A DNA stretch of 64,000 nt from Apoderus coryli (lineage: Eukaryota; Arthropoda; Insecta; Coleoptera; Attelabidae), in assembly GCA_911728435.2 (NCBI GenBank), contig OU452200.1, positions 37,649,715 through 37,713,714 of the forward strand. The letters are read 5' to 3'. Under the pieces are notes generated by a model, which saw only the letters and a program-made list of their open reading frames with translations, did no database searches and was not told where the DNA came from. Below, piece by piece: positions 55,940-64,000 of the stretch. The position numbers were made by a program, and so were the translations under genes. The first letter of the stretch is position 1, and each line of letters begins with the position of its first letter.

Positions 55940-57412
55940 TTTTATATAAATTAAACAACGTTTAGCAAAGCAGCTAAAGAACAGAAAAGCTGTTGGAGAA
56001 GATAATATACCAATTGAGATAATAAAATTACTACTAGACGAACTTATCGAAGTAGTAGAAGATCTATTTAATAAAATATATGAAACAGGTATAATACCAG
56101 AAGAATGGCTGACATCGATGTTTGTACCAATACCAAAAAAGAGAAACTCCAAGAAATGTGAAGAACATAGGATTATAAGCCTGATGAATCATGTGCTCAA
56201 ATTTCTCCTTCGAATAATATATAATAGAATATACAGTAAATTAGACGAACATACTGGTCAAAATCAATTTGGTTTTAAGAATGGCTTCGGAACAAGAGAA
56301 GCACTTTTTTCAATACGAGTATTAATTGAAAGATGTAGAGATGTCGATACTGATGTGTACTTGTGTTTTATTGATTTTCAAAAGGCTTTTGACGTGGTGA
56401 AACATGATAAACTAAGGATTTAAGGATTATTTCAAACCTCTATCAGGAACAAAAGGCCAAAATTAGAATAAAAAAGAAAACATCTGGAAAAATTAATATC
56501 GAGAAGGGAGTAAGACAGGGATGTATTCTGTCACCCATACTATTTAACATTTACTCGGAGGAGATATTTAAAAAAGCTCTGGAAGACACCTCAGATGGCA
56601 TAATTATAAATGGATAATGTATCAAGAACCTGCGATATGCTGATGACACGGTCATTCTGGCAGATAGTGCTGAAGCACTACAACGTCTAATGGAGAGGAT
56701 AACGGCAGCCAGCGAAGAATTTGGAATGAAACTAAATACACAGAAAACAAAAACGATGATCATCAGCAAACACCAGAACAGAACAGTGAAGATTAAGGTT
56801 AACGGAAAAGATCTGGAAAAAGTAACAAGAATAACTTACCTTGGAAGCAATCTTGATGAAACTTGGGACCACTCACTAGAGATAAGAACACGTCTAGAAA
56901 AAGCACGTACAGTATTTTACAAAATGCAAAAAATCCTATGTAGTCGCCAGCTGAATCTTTCATTGAGAGCTCGAATACGTAAGTGCTATGTTTTCTCTAC
57001 TTTACTCTACGGTGTTGAAGCCTGGACAATGACAGAGGCAACACAAAAAAGAATCCAAGCATTTGAACTCTGGTGTTACCGAAAAATGCTCAGAATATCC
57101 TACATGAGTCATACGACAAACGAGGAAGTCTTGCGGAGAATGAACAAAGAAAGAGAGCTCTTGATCCTCATAAAGAAACGAAAAGCACAATATTTTGGCC
57201 ACATCATGAGAAATGAAAAATACGAACTGCTCCAACTTATAATTGAAGGCAAAATCAATAGCAAAAGGGGACCAGGAAGAAGACGCAAGTCATGGCTAAA
57301 AAACCTACGACAATGGACAAATATGACCTCCATAGAACTGTTCAGGACAGCTACAAATAAGATCAGGTGGGCAAATGTAATAGCCAACGTCCTTAAGGAT
57401 AAGGCACCATAA
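55940..57412 (+). pseudogene. RTE-like LINE reverse transcriptase, one frameshift and one stop
   Basis: Open from KQLKNRKAVGEDNIPIEIIK through LFNKIYETGIIPEEW, QFGFKNGFGTREALFSIR and FIDFQKAFDVVKHDKL to a frameshift near 56420; then KGVRQGCILSPILFNIYSEE, a stop at about 56618, LRYADDTVILAD (catalytic box intact) and a long open part with TYLGSNLDE, STLLYGVEAWTM, FELWCYRKMLR, YFGHIMR and GRRRKSWLKNLRQW. Order and motifs fit RTE/BovB-like ORF2 proteins. The endonuclease is missing by 5' truncation. The tail is (AAG)n. Compared with the copy at 22825 this one is well preserved. Confidence 0.85.
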
Positions 57413-57420
57413 GAAGAAGA

Positions 57421-57462
57421 AACAACGTTTCGGCAACGTAAAGCTATTGCCTTCTTCAATTT
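57421..57462 (-). ncRNA. Hammerhead-like module next to the RTE tail
   Basis: Minus strand: TTGAAGA - A - GGCAA...TTGCC hairpin - GAAAC - GTTG. The first core base C is T, and the outer stem is weak, so probably inactive. It shows the same extra A before stem II. Confidence 0.4.
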
Positions 57463-57602
57463 GTATTAATATTTGATTCGCAAGAAAAAAAAAAGGGAAA
57501 ACAATTTCCCCAAATTTTAAATTAATAATTTCGTGGAACGTCATTTTTCTACGAGAAGGTTGTTGATTTTCATCAATAATTATTTATTTTTTTTTGCTTT
57601 GA
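57463..57602. other. Spacer
   Basis: AT-rich, nothing recognised. Confidence 0.4.
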
Positions 57603-58025
57603 GACATTATTCCCCAACTACTAGCTTCTGCATATAATAATAAAAGTCCGACATTTAATTTATGTGAAGGTATTTCGATGTTCAAAAGTGAGACCACACT
57701 GTATTTAAAACATGTCATTCTCCGAACAAGAAAACACGGTCCATCTGTTTCTAAAAGTTGACAAAGAAAAGAGACAAAAATTATATATTTTTGTTATTCA
57801 TGTACCTACTTGCAGATGTGTTTATTGCGTTTCGTAAAACCCATATCAATAAACGACAAGATAGATAGAAAACAGACCCTTAAATTTTATGACTAAAAGG
57901 ACAGTTTAGGAACATTTGTTAACACACTACTTAAAATAATATTCACAAAAATATTATATTTCCCAAACTAAGAGAAAATATCTATAAAATCCCAACTAGT
58001 ATACATAATACCAGTGGCGTGGTGT
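57603..58025 (+). repeat. Dispersed repeat, inverted copy of 44395-44800
   Basis: Runs from CCCCAACTACTAGCTTC to ATACCAGTGGCGTGGTGTC with several small indels relative to the other copy. The CAGTGGCGTGG end is reminiscent of hAT termini. Confidence 0.7.
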
Positions 58026-58034
58026 CATAAGAAA

Positions 58035-59545
58035 TTAGGCGTCAGTTTAATAACAACAATAGAGGTCAACCGCCAAATCGTAAAACTGTTAAGTTATGGG
58101 TTCGTCATTGCCGTGAAAATGGTTCTGTAGTATATTTGAAGAAGCCTGGACGTCGAAGAACAGTACACCAGAAAATATTGAACGAGTTAGGATTGCGTTT
58201 ACGAGAAGTCCTAAAAGGTGTGCTAATCAACAAACCCTTATCCTCGGAATATCGAAGGGAAGCTTAGATCGAATTCTTCAAAGGGATTTAAAATTTCAAG
58301 CAATCAAGATAAAGAAGCAAGGTTAGCATTTTGTCAAGAATTTTTGGATTTACATCAAGGAGCAATTTACAGTCTCCTAATGACTGACAAAGCAAATTTT
58401 TCTTTAAACGGCATGGACAATAAACAGAATTTTAGATTCTGGTCAAATGAAAATCCTCGTGAAATCTTTACACAGAACCTCCATAATCGAAAAGTTGTTG
58501 TGTGGTGTGGAGTAGGATCCTTTCGTATTAATGGCCCTTATTTTTTGAGGATGAAAATAACCGCGCTGTAACAGTAACATCCGAGCGCTACGTTAATATG
58601 TTAGAGACACCGTATACTCGTATACACTGTATACACATATACCTATGTACATATCAAAAGTTTTGCGCCACCGGTCACCGGGTAATAGTATGTACTACCA
58701 AATACGGCCTAAAATACATGTATTTTGCTCAAAATTGTTGTACTTTTTCTTGAATATATTGAAATAAATATACAGAAAAAACTGGTGGTGATTGAGAACT
58801 TTTATATAATACCTATTGAAATAATATGTGTTCTATTGCGTAGGAACGCGTTTACGTTCTATCTATTGTAGGTATACTATTTGCACGAATTTCGATTTGT
58901 ACGTTAGGTATTTTTGTTTATTCTTTTTTACATTACGTTTGAACTATTTGTTCGTTTGTTGTTTAAATACTAGTGCCATTGATTAAAAAGTGTATGTATT
59001 TAATTATTTACTAATAATAGTAATAATATTTTGGCTAGTACACGTAAAGATTAGTGGTTGTGCTGCACAACTTGTTGCGGTAGCGGTAAGTAGTAATTAG
59101 GTAGTAATATTAACGTTTATTCAATACAAATAATTTTTATTTTATTTGTATTTGATTATGTATTGGATTTCGTAGAGTAGTGTTCTTTTTTACCTAGATA
59201 ATTTTCTACTTTTCATCTAAAGCCCTTAACCTTGACAATCTAAAAAGAAGGGGCCTTCTTCTTCACATCCTATTTTTACTTAGCCCCTACCTAATAAAAT
59301 TACCCACGAGCCGCTACTGTAAACAACGCCTTACTATTCCAACAAGATAGGGCAGCAGCTCATACCACCAGAAACTTAATGAGGGTCCTGCGAGAAAAGT
59401 TTAATGGCCGACTCATTTCTCGATTCGGAGATTTTGTTGGCTTTCGAGGTCCCTCGACTTAACGGCATCCGATTTTTTACTGTGGGGACATTTAAAAGCC
59501 AAAGTGTTTGCGAGTCGTAATAAATCCCAAAGAGTTAGCTGTACA
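58035..59545 (+). pseudogene. DD41D-type transposase, split by an insertion
   Basis: From RGQPPNRKTVKLWVRHCRENG (N-terminal half) through stops and shifts to LLMTDKANFSLNGMDNKQN (first Asp region, SDEA changed to TDKA), VVVWCGVGSFRINGPYF and VTSERYVNML. The gene breaks at about 58630 and continues at 59330 with LFQQDRAAAHTTRNLMRVLREKF (second Asp), then SDFLLWGHL-like sequence in another frame. Spacing between the second and third Asp is consistent with DD41D allowing for a shift. Inactive. Confidence 0.7.
58635..59325 (-). mobile_element. hAT-like non-autonomous insertion, copy 2
   Basis: Ends ACCCACGAGCCGCTACTG and matches 1014-1525 inverted. It interrupts the DD41D transposase between its first and second catalytic Asp. 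Contains about 130 bp (58975-59110) not found in copy 1, where copy 1 has a deletion or this copy has gained sequence. Confidence 0.6.
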
Positions 59546-60413
59546 TTAATAAAAAAAAAGTTTGTTTTGTTAACTAAAAAAATTTTAATTCAAATATTAA
59601 AATGGGTAGTCTATTATGAGGTATAATAACCCTGTATAACAAACACATTTTTCTTCACAAAATGGTAAGTTTACCAAAAACAACCATGTGCTGGCTGACA
59701 AAAGTATGGTTCCAGACTCCAATAGAATATTTGATTTACAATGTTGAAACTGATGATGGAAGTGGACTAGTTCCGAAAGATGTTTGGCTCTAGACTGAGA
59801 AGAGAAAGTTGTTGACGACAATGTCCCCCATAACCTCCTTGAGTTTGTCACAACCTTTTGGGAACACCCTGTAGTGTGTGTCCTACTGATTTTATGACAT
59901 ACCGTTTAAACATTTCAAGCAAAAATGCCCAGTAGTCCGATAAGTGCCACATAATAATAATATACGTTTATTGAGAGAGAGGCATGCATAAAATCGCCAT
60001 CAAAATTGGTAATTCATTGCATCGTAAAATGTATAATAAGAATCAGGAAAACCATTTTCTCTGTAACATATATTATGATATTAAATTGATTATGGGTCGG
60101 TAACATTTTTTTTTCTGTCACTTAACATTAAATCTATAATAAACACTGAATTTTTATTATGCCTTAAGATGGCCGACGACCGTTGTTAAATTAGCTGGGT
60201 TGGTTTAGTTAACAAGAACTTGAGATAATCAAAGACGTAAATTCAACGGTAATAGGTATAATAAATGTGAAGCAAAGGTAGATAATAAAATGATAAAACG
60301 GAAGACATGAGAGTATGTATTTAGAATTAAAGTAAAGAATATTATGATTGCTTTTAGTCACTAAATTAAAACTGACACGATTTTATACGGGGGTCCCAAA
60401 GAAAATAGTTATA
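59546..60413. other. No gene; weak hammerhead-like motif
   Basis: At 59750-59790 CTGATGA-T-GGAA...TTCC-GAAAG-ATGTTT-GGCT has the canonical CUGAUGA but no matching stem I and a changed GAAAC. Otherwise no motif. Confidence 0.35.
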
Positions 60414-63228
60414 CAGGGTGTCTGGAAATGACGTGTACAACGGCATAGCACAAATTCCTTGGCAGAAAATATTATGATTGGTGAGTGCTCGCCAACCCGT
60501 CGACCGCGAGCCCGTGGTAGCTCGCGAAGAGATTTGTGGTTCGTAGCTCCCAACATATCTATCTACATGCCAAACGACATGCGGAGGATTCCTTATCCTT
60601 ATTAAGGATAGTTTCTTAGGTCTTGATTAGGTCCTGTATGATAGGGTCCTATACTAAACCAAGGCCCCAAAAAATTAAATCTGGTTCCCTAATAATGGGG
60701 TCGTGATATTTACGCAGGACAATGATATTATGAATGGCTATTTGAATGCCAAACAACATTCTTCGGAACGGTCATTAAGGATAGTTTCTTAGGTCTTGAT
60801 TAGGTCCTGTATGATAGCGTCCTATACCAAACCAAGGCACTAAAAAATTGAAATCTCTTTTCCTAATAATTGGGTCGTGAAATTTACGCAGGACAATGAT
60901 ATTATGAAGGGCTATTTGCATGCCAAACGACATTCTTCGGAACAGTCATTAAGGATAGTTTCTTAGGTCTTGATTAGGTCCTGTATGATAGCGTCCTATA
61001 TCAAACCAAGGCACCAAAAAATTGAAATCTCTTTTACTAATAATGAGGCCGTGAAATTTACACAGGACAATGATATTATGAATGGCTATTTGCATGCCCA
61101 ACGACATTCTTCGGAACGGTCATTAAGGATAGTTTCTTAGGTCTTGATTAGGTCCTGTATGATAGCGTCCTATACCAAACCAAGGCACTAAAAAATTGAA
61201 ATCTCTTTTCCTAATAATTGGGTCGTGAAATTTACGCAGGACAATGATATTATGAATGGCTATTTGCATGCCAAACGACATTCTTCGGAACGGTCATTAA
61301 GGATAGTTTCTTAGGTCTTGATTAGGTCCTGTATGATAGCGTCCTATACCAAACCAAGGCACTAAAAAATTGAAATCTCTTTTCCTAATAATTGGGTCGT
61401 GAAATTTACGCAGGACAATGATATTATGAAGGGCTATTTGCATGCCAAACGACATTCTTCGGAACAGTCATTAAGGATAGTTTCTTAGGTCTTGATTAGG
61501 TCCTGTATGATAGCGTCCTATATCAAACCAAGGCACCAAAAAATTGAAATCTCTTTTACTAATAATGAGGCCGTGAAATTTACACAGGACAATGATATTA
61601 TGAATGGCTATTTGCATGCCCAACGACATTCTTCGGAACGGTCATTAAGGATAGTTTCTTAGGTCTTGATTAGGTCCTGTATGATAGCGTCCTATACCAA
61701 ACCAAGGCACTAAAAAATTGAAATCTCTTTTCCTAATAATTGGGTCGTGAAATTTACGCAGGACAATGATATTATGAATGGCTATTTGCATGCCAAACGA
61801 CATTCTTCGGAACGGTCATTAAGGATAGTTTCTTAGGTCTTGATTAGGTCCTGTATGATAGCGTCCTATACCAAACCAAGGCACTAAAAAATTGAAATCT
61901 CTTTTCCTAATAATTGGGTCGTGAAATTTACGCAGGACAATGATATTATGAAGGGCTATTTGCATGCCAAACGACATTCTTCGGAACAGTCATTAAGGAT
62001 AGTTTCTTAGGTCTTGATTAGGTCCTGTATGATAGCGTCCTATATCAAACCAAGGCACCAAAAAATTGAAATCTCTTTTACTAATAATGAGGCCGTGAAA
62101 TTTACGCAGGACAATGATATTATGAATGGCTATTTGCATGCCAAACGACATTCTTCGGAACGGTTATTAAGGATAGTTTCTTAGGTCTTGATTAGGTCCT
62201 GTATGATAGCGTCCTATACCAAACCAAGGCACCAAAAAATTGAAATCTGTTTTACTAATAATGAGGCCGTGAAATTTACGGAGGACAATGATATTATGAA
62301 GGGCTATTTGCATGCCAAACGACATTCTTCGGAACGGTCATTAAGGATAGTTTCTTAGGTCTTGATTAGGTCCTGTATGATAGCGTCCTATACCAAACCA
62401 AGGCACTAAAAAATTGAAATCTCTTTTCCTAATAATGGGGTCGTGAAATTTACGGAGGACAATGATATTATGAAGGGCTATTTGCATGCCAAACGACATT
62501 CTTTGGAACGGTCATTAAGGATAGTTTCTTACGTCTTGATTAGGTCATGTATGATAGCGTCCTATATCAAACCAAGGCACCAAAAAATTGAAATCTCTTT
62601 TCCTAATAATGGGGTCGTGAAATTTACGGAGGACAATGATATTATGAAGGGCTATTTGCATGCCAAACGACATTCTTCGGAACGGTCATTAAGGATAGTT
62701 TCTTAGGTCTTGATTAGGTCCTGTATGATAGCGTCCTATACCACACCAAGGCCCCAAAAACACTGTACATTAAAAAAAAAGTAGCTCATTGTACATTCTA
62801 CAATTACCGAAGGTGCTCAACACATTCAGAAGGTTGGCGAACACTGTATTAAGTACTGATTTTGGCTTGTAGGGATTTAGAATTTTTTTTTTGTCTCGAA
62901 CAACAAAAGAGAGCAAATAGTTTCTAAATAAAATGATCTATTCACAGAAAAAAACTGGATTGAGTATACGAGGGTTACAAAAAATTTGTAATTTGAGAAA
63001 TTGAAGTTTCTTCAATAAAAATCTGTAGTTTATTGGTGCAAACGCGTATCTAAAAAATGAATGAATTTTCAATTTATTTGAAAAAACGTAAAAAAGAATA
63101 TTCATTTTTAAGGCCCTCTAGCGCTTAAACCACGCAATTTTGTATATAGATAAGTTGACCCAAATTATCATATTTTCGGCCATGGAATTTGTGTTATTCC
63201 GTTGTACATGTCATTTCCGGACACCCTG
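60414..63228. mobile_element. TIR element containing a 174-bp satellite array
   Basis: CAGGGTGTCTGGAAATGACG at the left is mirrored by CATGTCATTTCCGGACACCCTG at the right; the inverted match extends over about 58 bp (to GGCAGAAAATATTATGA / TCATATTTTCGGCC). TA flanks both ends. A second short inverted pair, GTGCTCGCCAAC (60488) and GTTGGCGAACAC (62833), flanks the array just inside. No transposase. Length 2815 bp, of which about 2.2 kb is tandem repeat. Confidence 0.85.
60547..62760. repeat. 174-bp satellite with a 522-bp higher-order repeat, about 12.5 copies
   Basis: The landmark AATGATATTATGAA recurs at 60721, 60895, 61069, 61243, 61417 and so on, every 174 bp. Three monomer types repeat in order: GAAGGGC with CAGTCATT, GAATGGC with GCCCAACG, GAATGGC with GCCAAACG. 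The GAAGGGC type starts at 60895, 61417 and 61939, exactly 522 bp apart. Monomers at both edges are more diverged. One frame is open over two monomers at 62443-62706 because 174 is divisible by three; that is not evidence of coding. Confidence 0.92.
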
Positions 63229-63663
63229 TATAATAATAATAATTAGTAGTGCATCAGTCCACTAAAGAAATTGGCCTTTTAATTAATTTTGGATTGAATA
63301 AATGTAAAATGTGGCTCTGGAAAAAGATCAAATCCGAAATACTTGGGACTTGCACAAACAACGAATACGACACCCAAGAGCGGCATGTGAAAGATTATAC
63401 CTGCGAAGGATTAAGGGAGGCCAAGGAATATGTTATATAAAAAATAACTATTACGAACAAATATAGAGAATATCCGAAAGTTTTTTTATAGAAACAACCA
63501 TTAGACATGCATATACTACACTACAATTAAACAACAGTCAATATAATCCACAAGAATATCTTATACATAAAAGACACTGAATTGATAAACATAATACTCA
63601 GAAATCCAATCCACGGAAAATTCTATAATAATTTTCAAAGACCATGACCTCGACCTCGACCAA
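63229..63663. other. No recognisable gene
   Basis: A 63-codon frame at 63249-63440 has no motif. Confidence 0.45.
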
Positions 63664-63893
63664 GGGCTAGCAGACTACCAACTAAACAAAAACGAACTAA
63701 AACGGAAATATATGACAACAAACACAAAAAGGTAAGTCATAACGACTTAAAATGCATAACGCCTATCGAGATGTTCAGATAGCGATATTGTTACAGATTC
63801 GATGTTAGACTGCAACTATTGGTAATGATCATTCCAAGATCAGATACCATTTAAAAGATCCCACCCGAAAAGAATTCAACATTAAATCCGCAT
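63664..63893 (-). repeat. Dispersed repeat, inverted copy of 27240-27492
   Basis: Matches from GGCTAGCAGACTACCAAC to GAATTCAACATTAAATCCGC with scattered substitutions and about 20 bp net shorter. Confidence 0.65.
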
Positions 63894-63924
63894 GAATTCT
63901 ATCCCAACGTATTATGACAATTGA

Positions 63925-64000
63925 TGTCCTGGACTCAAGAAAAAGATTTACGAGGGCTCCACCATAAGTAGTAAGTATAAATTTTCTTGAGTCCAGGACA
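63925..64000. repeat. Inverted repeat cut by the window edge
   Basis: TGTCCTGGACTCAAGAAAA (63925-63943) is mirrored perfectly by 63982-64000, with a 38-bp loop. The right arm ends at the last base, so it may extend further or be the end of a TIR element. Confidence 0.75.

Noticed and set aside
62443..62706. 87-codon ORF inside the 174-bp satellite
   Set aside because: The monomer length is divisible by three, so a stop-free frame recurs by arithmetic; most monomers in the array do contain stops in this frame.
60547..62760. Array considered as CRISPR
   Set aside because: Eukaryotic sequence, monomers abut without spacers and are far too long.

Overview
The window reads as an AT-rich insect genome segment made almost entirely of transposable elements, their remnants and tandem repeats. 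No host gene can be supported. The mix of mariners of several subfamilies, DD41D Tc1/mariner elements, a Penelope-like element, jockey/CR1-like, R1-like and RTE-like LINEs, tRNA-derived SINE sequence and satellites is typical of large arthropod genomes. A beetle or hemipteran is a guess from the style of the RTE-like and mariner proteins, not a demonstrated assignment.

Layout. 1-9 kb: transposon ends, a hAT-like dispersed repeat, a solo LTR sitting in a SINE tail, a foldback mariner, a LINE fragment (minus) and an exon-like THAP zinc-finger remnant. 10-15 kb: a Penelope-like element with inverted terminal copies, a reverse transcriptase, a GIY-YIG endonuclease, and a 5'-truncated LINE nested between those two domains. 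15.6-18.2 kb: a 2.6 kb element with 14-bp terminal inverted repeats, packed with TTTTATAA/AACGTT motifs. 18-24 kb: LINE, mariner and pogo remnants and a 1.17-kb tandem duplication. 23.9-26.4 kb: a DD41D element sitting at the exact centre of a longer palindrome. 26.4-30.5 kb: an unexplained block without long ORFs. 30.5-44 kb: R1-like LINE, five mariner/Tc1 elements in various states of decay, CXC-type cysteine-rich remnant, and palindromes carrying hammerhead-like modules. 44-50 kb: dispersed repeats, a 380-bp palindrome, LINE and mariner pieces. 50.7-52.8 kb: an apparently intact DD41D element with about 350-bp inverted repeats, abutting a 113-bp satellite array (to 54.5 kb) and an LTR-like block. 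56-57.4 kb: RTE-like LINE. 58-59.5 kb: a DD41D element split by a hAT-like insertion. 60.4-63.2 kb: a TIR transposon whose interior is a 174-bp satellite with a 522-bp higher-order repeat.

Most notable: (1) the satellite array enclosed by a transposon's terminal repeats; (2) at least eight small hammerhead-ribozyme-like modules with a shared layout, several in palindromes; (3) the transposon at the dyad of a palindrome; (4) one transposase ORF that looks intact beside another full-length ORF that has lost its second catalytic Asp by an in-frame deletion; (5) paralogous LTR copies that give the empty site of a mariner. All boundaries and repeat matches were read by eye; ORF products rest on recognised family motifs, not on searches.
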